Assembly: GCA_023101885.1 (NCBI GenBank)
Contig: JALPQD010000639.1
Span: 496,001-560,000, forward strand
Reading direction: 5' to 3'
Origin: Typhlomys cinereus
Taxonomy: Eukaryota > Chordata > Mammalia > Rodentia > Platacanthomyidae
Length of the DNA: 64,000 nucleotides
The notes under the pieces were generated by a model, which searched no databases, was not told the origin of the DNA, and saw only the letters and a program-made list of their open reading frames with translations. Below, one piece after another: positions 21,805-33,497 of the stretch (position 1 is the first letter of the stretch; the number at the start of each line of letters is the position of its first letter). The translations under genes and the position numbers were made by a program.

Positions 21805-23518
21805 AGAGAAAACATGGGAATTGACAGAGATGAGCACAAGAGAAAGCCCTTCACTGTATACAAAAACAAGAAATCCATTGGCAAGAAAGGAGAGTTGCTC
21901 ACATGAAGTCAAACCAAGTGGCACCTTGTACTCAAATGTCTAAGTTTTAAAATGATGAAAGCCTAACTATCTTTGAAACCATAACTTGACAATATTAATA
22001 TTTTGTTATGTATGTCACAGAAAATGCATATGAACTTGACTCAAAGAGCCAAGTTGATCCTTAGACAGAAGATCAGTAAGATAACTAAGGGATATTTCTG
22101 GAAGTCAGTAAGCCTATAGTAATTTGTTATATGGCTATAAAAAATATGATACAGAATACAAGTATTCCTCCTTAAGATTTGTAGCTTAGCAGGTTATTAT
22201 TAAAATCATCTGAAGACACAAATAAGAAAAGGCAACTCAGCAACATTTTTGCACATATTATATTATTGAAAATTAGGTTATAATTTTTCTGCTAACTTCA
22301 TATACTATTCTGTCATTCAGAAAACATCACCCACTATGGACTATATACAGGCAAATTTAAGTGCACTGCTGAAAGCTAATATATGTGTGCATATATTGAA
22401 GGAATGCTTGTTTATGCTATCATTATTGCACAAGTAAGATGAAATTATAATTATTTTTTGGTTTTGATTTGATTTGTAATGTATTTTGTCAAAAGACTAT
22501 TTTTTTCTGGAAGCATTCAATCACTCATCATCTTTTGAACATCACTCTATGAATTAGTATAAGAATATAAGACACTGCATAATATTCAAGATGTGGGCCC
22601 AAAGGTATTGTATACTGCTGTGCTTTTAGATTGTTATAAAAATATAACTACTATACTGGGAAGAACTTGTGTATATAAGCATAACAATGGAGAACATTTA
22701 AATGTATGTGACAATTAAATTAAGCAAGATTCATTTTTTTAATTTTGTAACTATACTAGATTAAAGAACAATTTCTGTAGTTGTCTTTGCCTCAAAATGA
22801 AAATGGTCCAGAATATTTTCGGATTAGTTCCAGTGAAAGTCACTATATGAATGTTTCTTATTATAACTAGCCACCTCCAAGGTAGCAGGCAAAAACAGCC
22901 AGCAAATACTTAGTGTTTCCTACCTCCAAGTGCTTCTTTGAAAGTTTTTATTTAAAATTTTGTTGATCTTACATGAGAGAGTTGAGTCATCAGAAAAGTT
23001 TTCTGTTGAAAGATAGTTCCATGTGGATATTATGTAAATCTTTTCTAATTCCTCAGGACAGGATGCAAATGGCAAGATACTTGAAAGTGCATGAATCTGG
23101 GCCTGACTGCTGAAAGCTACCAGAACCTAGACAACACAGACATCAAAATGTTCACAAGTTATACATTATGTATGCTTAAGAAAAGCATCAGGGCAGTCCA
23201 TGACTATTTTCAGGCTTCTCTGGATCTTTGATGTTTGTCAAAGTCAAGCACAATATAGCCTAGTAACCAAAGCCTGCATACAGGCTATTGATCTTCATTT
23301 AAGGAACAACACAGTTAAGTATATCTAGAAAGCAAACCATCCTATATGTCTCACCTGAATTTATAACAGTTCTTGAAATAGCAGGGCCTGAGTCAAAGTC
23401 TCAGAACCCAGAGAATCACAGAATTTCAGTGGGAAGGACAGGTCCCATGATTGTGAGAGCCAATGTTTTATGTACAGATAGATTCCAGAAAAATCTGTCC
23501 TTGGATGTGGAATTCATC

Positions 23519-23575
23519 TTTCTCTCTCTCTCTTTCTCTCTCTCTACTGTTTATGTGTGTGCGTGTATTTGCATG

Positions 23576-23611
<36 letters not shown>
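23519..23611. repeat. (TC)n and (GT)n compound microsatellite
   Basis: TC units at 23521-23547, a short non-repeat interval, then GT units at 23578-23609. Confidence 0.9.
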
Positions 23612-23613
<2 letters not shown>

Positions 23614-24282
23614 GTGTGCATGCACAATTTTTTTTCAAATTATCTCTATCCTTTCCTTTGATTGAGAAAGCTATTACAGGAACCATTCATACTTCATTTT
23701 TTTTTCTCTGAAACATGATGTTCCAACAACTAGAGTCGTTTGTGGGAAAGGTTATTCCATGTAGGAAATTATTGCTCCTTGGAAAAACTTTTTTCAAATT
23801 TTTACTGAAAAGAAAAAAGCTCATTAAACACTAGCTTCTCTTTGTAGAAATTAAACTTCTGCAGCTCACAAATTCAAATGCATTGCAGTAAATCCAGAGA
23901 CATTTTAAGATCCATTACTTAGCAGTTCTGTCCTTTAACAGCCTATTTTACACTCTTTGTGAGAATTAAAAGTAACATTTAATAATAAGTCATTTGGCAA
24001 GAAATTATTTGGTATTGCAGGGTGTGCATGAAATGCTCAGACAATAGTTACATAATGTTTTCTTTCCCTATATAAGCAATATTAAGTCTTATTCTCTTTC
24101 AATTTTTAGGATGATAATATGTCAAAAATATGCAAAAGAATTTTCCATTATACTATATTTTCAGCATTGTCAAATTTATTTTAATTTCTTGGATCATTAA
24201 AACATTCTCACTGTTTTTAAGAGAGCACATCTTAATTCTCCCATTTTTCTAATAAAGTTCATGGAACTCAGAAAGAGAATAT

Positions 24283-24725
24283 GCTGTAATCCACCTGCAG
24301 GTTTGCTGATAAATGGGCATCAAAGGGCTTAAGGGAACAAGGGATTTACTTCCTTAGGACAGTCCAGTTACAGTTCACACTCTAGCTTGACAGGAGAGCA
24401 CGCACCAACACCAGGCCTGAGGGAACTGGCCACACCATCACCACATAATGGCTGAGAGAGGGACAATCCTTACTTGCCAGACCAGCATATCTGGCTAAGT
24501 GTACCCAAAGATTCCAGCTCTCTTAACCAGCTCTCGGTATTTTATTCTAGGGCTTAGTCCCACCCACCATGGGCTGGGTCTTCCCCATCAGGAATCTCCT
24601 ACAGGTTTGCTCTGAGCCTAACTCAACCATGAATTTTCTACAAATGTGCCCAGAGCTCAAATCCTCAACTGTTAAATTGATACCTGTGCCTAACTATGAT
24701 ACTCCACCCCTTCTTAACTTGACAA
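24283..24725 (-). repeat. URR1-like interspersed repeat
   Basis: Reverse-strand copy matching 38565-38990. Landmarks: GATAAATGGGCATCAAAGGG, AGCTTGACAGGAGAGCA, AACTGGCCACACCATCACCA, GGCTTAGTCCCACCCACCAT, GATACCTGTGCCTAACTATGAT at the element start (about 24690-24710). Complete or nearly so. Confidence 0.55.
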
Positions 24726-25344
24726 AAAGATATAGTACTTTTAAACTGTAACCCTTAATCCTTGACCCCACAGGTGTTAAACATTATGTTAAAAATATAA
24801 ATTCAGGAACACATTTAAAATGATCTCTCATTAAAACTTCAGTTCCAACATTTTAAATGTTCAAACTATTTTAATCTTTAAGAATATTAAATCAGAATAA
24901 GTTAAATACTTTAAAACAGATAAAACATTAAAACAGAAGGATCTTGAACAATAAGAAAACATTAAAATATCAAAATCCAGCAAATGGAATACTGCATCCT
25001 TTACTTCAATGTCTGTCTTCTGTTGTTCATCATGTAGTCAAGGTAAGTTAAAGATTCTAGGCAATCCTAGTCCCTGTTTGCAGCTCAAAGTTGAGAAGCA
25101 GAGTTCTTCAGAACCAGGCTGAATCTCCACTTGCAACTGTCCTCAGCATACATCCCATGGTTCTGGCATCTCAAACAAAACTCTGGGTTCACTTCTGCAG
25201 CTATAAGCTTCACCTTCCCTTGCAGGAACTCTATGTCTGCCACTTGGTGCCAAGCTTTTGCTGTTCTCCTTGAATCCTTCAGTAGCACACCAAAACCATT
25301 ACCACCTGGGGGACACTGCCAGATTCTGAAACTAAGTTGAAACA
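24726..25344. repeat. Unassigned segment between two repeats
   Basis: Starts with A/T-rich DNA. From about 25080 it continues as non-low-complexity sequence (TTGAGAAGCAGAGTTCTTC; CTGTCCTCAGCATACATCCC; TTCTGGCATCTCAAACAAAA). It has the feel of a dispersed rodent repeat rather than unique DNA, but no other copy is in this window and I cannot name it. The overlapping open frames (60-102 codons, both strands) show no protein family. Confidence 0.3.
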
Positions 25345-26534
25345 TAGCTTGGTCCCCACTCTTTCCCCTTCCCATTCCCCCACTCCCTTTCACCCCTTTT
25401 CCTTCCCTCCTACACTCTTGGTCCTTACCGCTTTCTCCCTTCCATTCTCCAGAGAATCTGCTGAATTTCTCTCTGATTTTTCTGCACTAGTGAGGGTTCA
25501 GGACTCAGTGGCATAGCCTGGGGCCCCTTCTTGGACTGCCCACTAGAATGGTAACTCTATTATGACTGTTTAATCCCTTGCCTGAGGCCTTCTCCTCTTT
25601 GATCCCTGCTAGACTTTAGGCAGTTGTTGACATGTCAGCCATTGTGCAAGTCAGGCAAGATCCAATCCTGGCTGCTTTAGCCCTAACTTGTGTTGAGTAT
25701 CTTGCCTATCATTGGTCCACCCCACCTTTAGGCTCTTACAATCTTGCCAGCCCCTCTTCCGCAAGTTTCCATGAGCTTTAGAATGGGGAGAGATTTGGTT
25801 GGTCTGGTTCCAGGTGAATATTGTAAGGTCTTTGGTGTTCTGAATTATAGTTTGTTTTTGTTTTCAGTTTTACTGTTCCTGCACTGCCCTTGGCTGCATC
25901 CTGATTAGTTGTCAAGGTCATCTCCTAACCAAAGATAAAAGACTGTTTAAACAAAGATTTTTAATATAAGAAGAGACTCAAAGTTAGATGGAAGAATAGG
26001 ACTAGGACAGAGCAGTGAGTGGGATCAGTAGCCTGTTTGCTGGTGGTTAACATCTAACTGCAAGTCCTTATACCTCCCTGACTGGGAGAAATCAAATCTG
26101 TTCAGTCCCAAGTGAACAGATAGGAGACTGAGAGTAAGCTGCATCAGATGTCTCACTACTTACATGCAATAGATAAACGTGGCCTAATTTCTCTATTAAA
26201 GTGTGTTCTTTTGTCTTCTTTCAAGGTCTTCTTTCCCCTTCTATCTTATTCGTAAACTTTGTGATTATAGTAGGTATTGCAGAAATTTACCTTTGAATAC
26301 ATCATTAAGTGGGTTTGCAATTAGGATCTACTCATTAGGGAGCATATACAGCATCTGACTTTCTGTATCTGGGATACTTCACTCAATATAATTTCTTCTA
26401 ATTCCATCCATTTCCCGGCAAATTTCATTAATTCATTTTTTTGGTGGCTGAGTAGTATTCCATTGTATAAATGTACCATATTTTCATTATCCATTTGTCA
26501 ACTGTTGGGTATTTGGGTTGATTCCATGACTTAC
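25345..26534 (-). mobile_element. Older LINE-1 3' UTR plus ORF2 end, 5' truncated
   Basis: On the minus strand: ORF2 C-terminal codons (26534 down to the stop TAG, plus-strand CTA at 26328-26330; the plus strand shows GGCTGAGTAGTATTCCATTGTA), then a 3' UTR with CTCTTCCGCAAGTTTC, GGGGAGAGATTTGGTTGG and GATCCAATCCTGGCTGC blocks, and finally a pyrimidine-rich stretch (25360-25420) that is the complement of the G-rich tract. No clear poly(A)/T run on the left, so the 3' end is eroded. No TSD found. Confidence 0.75.
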
Positions 26535-28044
26535 ATGGATTCTTTTAACGATTTTTTTTTCTTACAAGGTTCAATCATTCCCAAGAGAAACAATTTGAGT
26601 TTATGTGACTTAGGCCAGTGAAAACCTTCAGGAGGGAGACAATTTCACCTCTGTTGTTTCTTCACTAACCCCCCTCAGCATTCTCTCTACTTAACACACA
26701 GTGCTGAAACATCCTAAAAGTTGCATAAATATTAGCAGAATGTTAAAAATACTCCATATTACCTTGACATTCACTCAATTTGATTTCCAAATTGCTAAAG
26801 GAAATAAATATCAATTCATAGTGAATATATTTACATACATTATGCACTCTAATGACGCTATTAGGAAAGATAACATGACAAAAGCTTTTTGTAGTAAATT
26901 TCCACAAAATATATTATTTTGTTATTTTGCTTATTTATTTATACTGGTTTGACACAGTAAATTATCTTTGCTGCATATAAAAGTCTTGAATGTAATCTAT
27001 TTCATGTGCTTCAACCTAGTAGTCTATATTACAAATGCCACCAACTTGCTATAAGAAATTTCACAATAAATGAAAGACCATATGCTACACACTGGTTAAA
27101 GTGCCATAAATAGAAAGTGAAAATCTACAGTACAGTACAGGGGAACTCCAATACGCCAACAGGCTGAGATTAAATTACCATTAAAATAGATATGGTCTTA
27201 GCACAATTAAATTTAGCTCTGAATTTCCTGTGGAGTAGAAAAAGGAAATAGGTGTGGGACAGTTCAGACTCCTTTCTTGTAATCAAGTTTAAGTGCTTAT
27301 ATCCCATCCAATTAATAACTTTTATTAAATGTTGTGACACTTAATATATTTTATACATCCCTGCTATTGCCTTTTTTGCTGGATTGTACCAGAAATCAAG
27401 ACTTTTGTTCTGTATAGGAAAAAAGATAAACAAAACTAAGCAAAATATTAACTTGAGGTTCTTACATTAATTGCATCTGTAATGATTATTTCAGCTGTTT
27501 TCTGGAGCAATAGAAATGCTTCTGAGTGGCTTGATTTTTCTTTCCTGTGTAGAGTTAAAATATTCACTGGATAACTTTATTAAAATATTGTAGTATAAGA
27601 AGGAAATTTCCTATAGTTTTTCTGGACCAAATTATGGAATGCTATGGTTTGACTTGTTCTCAGGGTCCCTGAATTATTATCTTAGATACTTGCCACATTA
27701 ATGGATAGACTGTTTCAAAGTCAATTCAAACATCTTAATCCTGGTCTCTCATGATCCAATTTATTTTATAATTACATTTTAATATATGTATTTAAATATA
27801 TGTATTTCTAAATTGTGCATTTTTCCATAGGAAATTGAAAGTTTTGCCTTAGAAAATCAGATAGTAAGAAAGTGCAACAGAAGGGAGAAAATAAATCGGT
27901 ACGATTACATTGGATTTGAATAATAATCTCTTTGCCCACCAAAGATATGTGCTCACAGTGTACAAATATAACTACAGAAGGAAATGGAATCTTTGAAAAT
28001 AAAGCTGCATGGAGAAATAGTTCTACATTGAGGTAGACAGGGAA
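26535..28044. other. No recognised feature
   Basis: AT-rich unique-looking sequence. The 83-codon open frame at 26701-26952 is low-complexity and not protein-like. Confidence 0.45.
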
Positions 28045-28110
28045 TCAAGGCTTAGTGGTAAAGCATTTGCCTAACGTGGACAGGACCATAAATTTTATCT
28101 TCACTGGGTG
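28045..28110 (+). mobile_element. ID-like SINE fragment
   Basis: AATCAAGGCTTAGTGGTAAAGCATTTGCCTAACG resembles the ID element head ('..ttagctcagtggtagagcgcttgcctagc'), with further divergence after it. Short and old; A-box-like part only. Confidence 0.5.
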
Positions 28111-29122
28111 AAGGGGGGTGGCAGAGACGGAGGAGGGATTGGTATGCAAGTATACACAAAAGAAAAACAGTCTGTGAAGATGAAAGTCAGAATTGTGGTT
28201 AAGCTGCACAAACCAAAAAATGCCAAGGAACTCACCACCAGCCAGCCAATCTACAAGTTGAAAGGATGGATTATACCCTAGAGCCATGGGATAGAGGGAG
28301 CAAACTTCAGCGCACGTGAAGACTTTGAACGTCCAGAGAGTCATCATCATCACCATCATCATCACCTTTATCTTAAGCAGCCCAATGTATGATGAATTTT
28401 CAACACCCACACCAAGGAGGAGAAACAGAAGTGGTGCTGCCTCTCACGTCTCCAGCTTGCATCACTGGTTGACTCTTCATGCATGTGAGCACAGATGTGA
28501 AGAGCAAAGAATCAAGTCACAGGAGAACAATAAGGGAAAATGATCTTGAGGTCAAGAAAGTGAATCTTCCAAACCATTTATTTTGATAGTAGTAATACCT
28601 GATGATTAAAGGGTTCTCTCTGCTAATTTGTCCCTCAAGTCACCTTCAGATGGAGACGAAGATATTTAAGATCAGAGACTTGGAAGGACCTGATCAAGAT
28701 ATTTCCCTAATCAATAAAGAATTCTAAACTGGATCTTAGGTCTTCTTACTAAAATCTTAGTTTTACTCCTTTGTTATAAAGGATCCAGATAATATCATGA
28801 GCTTACCATTCTCTGACTTCTCTTAAGTTTGATGTCCTCCCTGTATGCCTGTGATCTGAATTCCATAGCCACTGAGGGATTTGTGGGGTGACAGGTGGAT
28901 TCCACTGTTTTTGTTAATTAACCACACTGACCACTGACCATAAACTACATTTGAAAGCAATAGAAAGAATTTATGAGTTAAGGAGAAGATCTCTGTGACA
29001 AAAAGAAATGAAAGAGCAAAAGTGGTCTTTGAAATGTGGCATATGAAATGAAATGTAAAGGTCTGAAGCCAGCACCACAATAAAGAACAGTTGGTGTTGC
29101 ACTGATTAGGCAACATGCGCGT

Positions 29123-29123
<1 letters not shown>
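28111..29123. other. No recognised gene; possible ancient repeat at 28180-28545
   Basis: Contains a short (ATC)n-like run TCATCATCATCACCATCATC at about 28342-28361. The 28180-28545 part is of higher complexity and may be an ancient LTR or DNA element, but I cannot place it. The 75- and 121-codon open frames here have no family resemblance. Confidence 0.3.

Positions 29124-29178
<55 letters not shown>
29124..29178. repeat. (CA)n microsatellite
   Basis: About 27 uninterrupted CA units. No SINE body adjoins it on either side. Confidence 0.95.
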
Positions 29179-31928
29179 CAATCTAGAAGAAGGAAAATCC
29201 TATAAAGAAGTTGTTTAAAAAGTATTCGAGCCAGGTTTCTGGGGGAGGAGCACTGCTCCTCAGAGCAGATCTGATGCCTGGAAAATGCTAGCACGATTGG
29301 CTCAGGAGGATTTAGACGCACCTGCTATTACCAGAGCTTCTCACTCTTCTAAGTCTTCTCACTATCTCCAACATCTGTGCTTGTTTGTCAGTCATCTCTT
29401 CCAAATTCACAGACACTCAGAGATGTTGGGGCTTGGAACTGTTTGATGGTTCAGATAGCAATTTTTTGGGTCCTTTCTTTTGGGGCAGTGCTTTTCTAAG
29501 CTCTCTTTTGTCTGTCTGAACTTAAGCAAATCAATGAGCTGAATTGAAAGGTAGTAATCTCTGGGGATTTTCCCTTTACATTCACTATTCATTACAGTTT
29601 GTCTGTCAAAACTTTCATCAGCTTGGAGTGGGATAAATGATAGGCAGACAAAACATACCTGTGGAGAGAAGAAAATATAGTTAGGGCTCATGAGTTTTTA
29701 ATATTCAGAAGCAGAACACTCTGTGTCTTTATGATGTTTAAGATACACTTAATTGTTACATATGACCTGTTCTTCCAAACTTCCTTAATCAAGGCTATTC
29801 TGTATGCTAACTCTTGCTCACATTTCATAACCCCTTTCTTTCTCTGTTTTTGTTTCTCTCTCTCTCTTTCTCTTTCTCTCTCTGTGGTCATATTTTCAGA
29901 ACTTCCCTGTTTCTCTCTGTGTATAATCACATCTTTATAACCTCTCTCTCTCACCTCTTTTTCTCTCTCTGACTGGTACTTAGATGTTTGCAATATTTTC
30001 ACACATACATTTTCCTTGGAATTTCTTAAATTAGTTCACCTTGAATTAGTGTCACAGCCCACATCTTCTGAGTGTGTGTGCTGCATAGTGCATAGAATTT
30101 TCTGTAAGTTGCTAATCTATTTTATAGTGATATGAAGACATTTCAGTTTTCCAATTCTCTAGAAGAATTCAAAGAGAACTACCCACCTTAGCAATTTTGA
30201 AAGACTATTCTCTCTTGATAGATAAGCATGGGGTGGATGATTTCAATTTGTCTACTTTTTCTTTGTTCCCTATTGCCAATGAGCTAGCTTTGACTCTGTA
30301 TTGATTCAGTAAATGCTAAAATTGCTGCAGCTGAAGCTATATACTACTTTGCGAATTATGAATCCTTTTAAAATGTATGTTTTGCAGGTTTGACATGATA
30401 AATAAACTTTCAAGTGGGAATCTAGAGGCATCAAAATATTCTGAGAAATTACTAATATTCTGAGTCTCTTCAAAATCTTTGGTCTGAAGAGACTATCTCT
30501 CTTGTAATTCTTGGAGTGACCACAAACTCTTTTGAAGCTATCATAATTTACTTGTATCATTTTTGGCTTCTGATTCCAGTTAGATGAAGAAACCAAAGAG
30601 AAGCAGATTTCACTTAAAGTTGAGAAACTCAAAATGTACATGGTATGAGATTACAGTGTGTCAAAGGAGTCTTGAGAGCTATCCAAGTTAGATTTAGCAA
30701 TAGAAAGATACAGGTAATACACTCATTATGACTAATTAGACACAGTTTTGAAATTTTGGTTCCCATGTGATACTGTAATGATATATTTGCTGGTGTAACC
30801 TGCAGCAGCTTATTGAACTTGAAGAAATGAATTGTGGAAACACTTGTTCCTTCCAGACACTCTAACTTTACTATAATCAATGAGTGTTTTAAAGAAGCAA
30901 CAAGTACCTTTTTCTATAAATCAAATTTGAGAAAATAAAGCGAAGTGTTTTAAATAATTCGGAAATTCCACAAGATTCACATAATCACGTAGAGTTAGCA
31001 AAATCCACCAAGAAACAGCCTTCTGTAGAGAAAAAAGGTCTTCTGTAAAGAAGATAGGCAAATGTGACGGGAGAGGCAGGCATCTATTTTGTGGAGCACA
31101 TACAATAGCATTTGCATCTTTAGATTGGAATAGAACAAGCTAGTTAACCATGGACCCTATAATTTAAGGTAGTTGTCTTTAATGAGGCCACTGAGAAACT
31201 GGGAAATGTAAGAGGAAAGCTGAGAGAGTGAAAGTAGTCCTGTAATAGAAAACAGAGGTTTCCAAATGCAATTTGGAAAGACAGAGAAGGGTATAGTAAA
31301 AATTAGCATAATAGCCATGTCTATAGAAACATTCTTTATTCCAAAGCTCTCATTAAATCAGATACTAAGTGGCAATTACAGAAACACAATAGGCACATTC
31401 AACCACTGACAACCCTTAACCTTTTGGGCTTTATGAACTATTTGTCCCAGAGCTCCTGATGTCCCTTCCATGAGATGACTGCTGTACCATTGACTTCAAT
31501 GCCATGTAGAACAATCCCTTGCAGTCTGAATGGTCCAATTATTTGAAAGTAATTTAAGACATCTTTACTGAGGCATCTGGTATTCAAAGTGTGCTTAAAT
31601 AGACTATTAGGAAAGCTTAGGCTTAATCAATGTACAGGTTATTTGTTTTGGATGTGTATGTCATGTATCCTGATGGAGAACTATTAAATCAGGAGCCCAT
31701 AGTGAGGACAATATACATTTTTATACCTGGAAGCACAATGCTGAAATTATGTATTGTACTGTAGTGTTCAGCAAGACATTGAGGAAAGGACTTCAAATTA
31801 GGAAATCAAAATAAACTGGAAACAAAAATCTTTCATGTCATTTTCTAGTATCGCTGCTGTATTTATTGGTGAAGGCATAGCTACTTCAAGCCATTCCTAA
31901 ATGTGCTTGTAGTCACATTGGGTTGATC
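29179..31928. other. No recognised gene; low-complexity TC tract at 29844-29885
   Basis: About 2.7 kb of AT-rich, apparently unique DNA. A pyrimidine-rich stretch (TCTCTCTCTCTTTCTC...) lies at 29844-29885, with more at 29941-29973. Open frames reach 111 codons (30306-30641, minus) without recognisable protein features. Confidence 0.45.
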
Positions 31929-32217
31929 AAAAAGGATGTTTGTGGGGCTGGAGAGGTGGCTCAGGGGTTAAGCCTCAGATCCTAGACCCCACGTATAGAC
32001 GCCAGGTGGAAGCTGGGGCGGCCTGCGTTTCTGGTCCTGGTAGGGCGGAGCCTGTGAATCCCCTGGCAGAGTAAACAAGGAGGTGGAGGCGTCCATGGTG
32101 GTTCCCGAATTCGTCCGTGGTTCTACATACACAGACACACACATACATACATACACGCACACACACTCACAATTGAATAAATAATAAAATAAAAAAATTT
32201 TAAAAAAAGGATGTTTG
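31929..32217 (+). mobile_element. Young B2-like SINE with internal deletion over the B box
   Basis: TSD AAAAAGGATGTTTG at 31929-31942 and 32204-32217, perfect over 14 bp. The body starts GGGGCTGGAGAGGTGGCTCAG, but after GGGGTTAAGCCT it jumps to CAGATCCTAGACCCC. It lacks about 30 bp (the segment with CTTGCAGGCAGAAGG and the B-box GAGTTCG) present in the copy at 40290. The rest (GGTCCTGGTAGGGCGG, GAATTCGTCCGTGGTTCTAC, CA-rich part, AATTGAATAAATAAT tail) is intact. Confidence 0.9.
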
Positions 32218-32429
32218 CATTTGAGCAATTTGTAGTATAAGATTCATGACATTTTATGAAGATTTAACAGACATATGACAGATACATAGATGGATAGATA
32301 GCTATGTAGATAGAGAGGATATAACAGTGTTTTAAGAGGAAAGAATGAACAGTGGAGTGGAAGAATTTTCTCACAGGCTCATAAATCACATTAACAATTG
32401 CACCACTGAATTTTTTTCAAATGGGCAGG
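32218..32429. other. Short spacer with GATA-rich patch
   Basis: A weak GATA/GATG run at about 32280-32318; otherwise nothing recognised. Confidence 0.4.
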
Positions 32430-32650
32430 TCTGAATATGATTTTTACTTTTTATAATTTTTATTATTTGAAAATTTTGTACATATAGGCAATTAATTCAT
32501 TTGTACCATATCTTACCCTACTGCATTATTCTCCTCCTTCTCACAGAAAATATTCTTCTTTCAAAGTAGTCTCTAAGCTCTCTCTCCTAATGAGTTTAAT
32601 ACATTTTCTGGAATTCCAACATTTATCCTTATTCCTAGTGTACTTTTTAT
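32430..32650 (-). mobile_element. Possible old LINE-1 3' end
   Basis: Plus strand TTTTTATAATTTTTATTATTTG...TGTACATATAGGC followed by a pyrimidine-rich part (CTCCTCCTTCTCAC) has the layout of a complemented old L1 3' end. Heavily diverged; weak call. Confidence 0.3.
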
Positions 32651-33029
32651 TTCATTTATTGAATCACTTATACAAGTGTAAAGTTAATATATTAATTCTT
32701 TTCACTGTTTTAAATGTTGATGATATGTGCTGAGTATCTTTCCAAGGAATATATATGTTATTTTAATATATTTTTGTCATTAGGATGTATGTAGTTATTT
32801 CAGTGGATGTAAATACAAAATTATAATGAATATTAAAAGGTAAAAATGATTAAAAATGAAGAAAGATGGGTTGTTCTTTTAGAGGCAATATAGTCCTCAG
32901 GATATTTGTTAATTTATTAAGTTATAACATTCAAAAGGGAGGCCAGAAAACCTATCTCAGGTTAAAAAATATGTACAATTTTTCTTCTATCCCATTCATC
33001 AAATATTTTAGCTTTATATTAAAAAACTA
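32651..33029. other. No recognised feature
   Basis: Strongly AT-rich spacer; nothing identified. Confidence 0.4.
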
Positions 33030-33200
33030 GAAAAAATGTGAATGTTACTGGGTCACACATGCGAAAAGAAAACAGGAGTGAAACGGGGTGGGAAGAAGAA
33101 GGTTCACATGAGCAGAGGAGCAGGGTTTATATAATAAGGTGTGAAAGCAGCATAGACAGATTACATTCATATATGAAACTGTCAAAGCATAAAAATACAT
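33030..33200 (+). mobile_element. Possible old LINE-1 3' end
   Basis: GGGTCACACATGCGAAAAG, then a purine-rich block (GGTGGGAAGAAGAAGG) and CATTCATATATGAAACTGTCAAAG, parallels 3865-4125. Diverged, no TSD. Confidence 0.4.
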
Positions 33201-33497
33201 TTTAAGAAGCAATAAGCAAAATGAAGCTATGGAATCACCAACTAGCTATTTGGATTCTTGTATATTGTAGTCAAAATACAGTGTTAGCTAGGAACATGTA
33301 AATAATTATGTTTAAATTTGTAAGTATTTCTTTATTTTTGTCCTTTCTCCTTCAGTTCTTACTGAGTGTAATATTTTCTGAAAATATCAAAAAGCTCAGT
33401 GTCTTCCTATGATAGCATAGCCTTTATGTCTATAGAACTTCCCTACTGGCAGCTTGTACTTGAATTATAAGAAAAACTATCTCTAGCCTCTACTTAC
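33201..33497. other. No recognised feature
   Basis: AT-rich spacer before the next TSD. Confidence 0.4.

Larger units (their letters stand above)
20814..24282. other. No recognised gene; AT-rich with microsatellites
   Basis: About 3.5 kb of apparently unique sequence. It contains a (GT)n run at 21762-21800 and a (TC)n/(GT)n pair at 23521-23611. No exon-like open frame and no recognisable interspersed repeat. Confidence 0.45.

Noticed and set aside
28978..29181. Cys/Val repeat protein frames at CA/GT tracts (5.8, 23.5, 29.0 kb)
   Set aside because: Direct translation of dinucleotide microsatellites.
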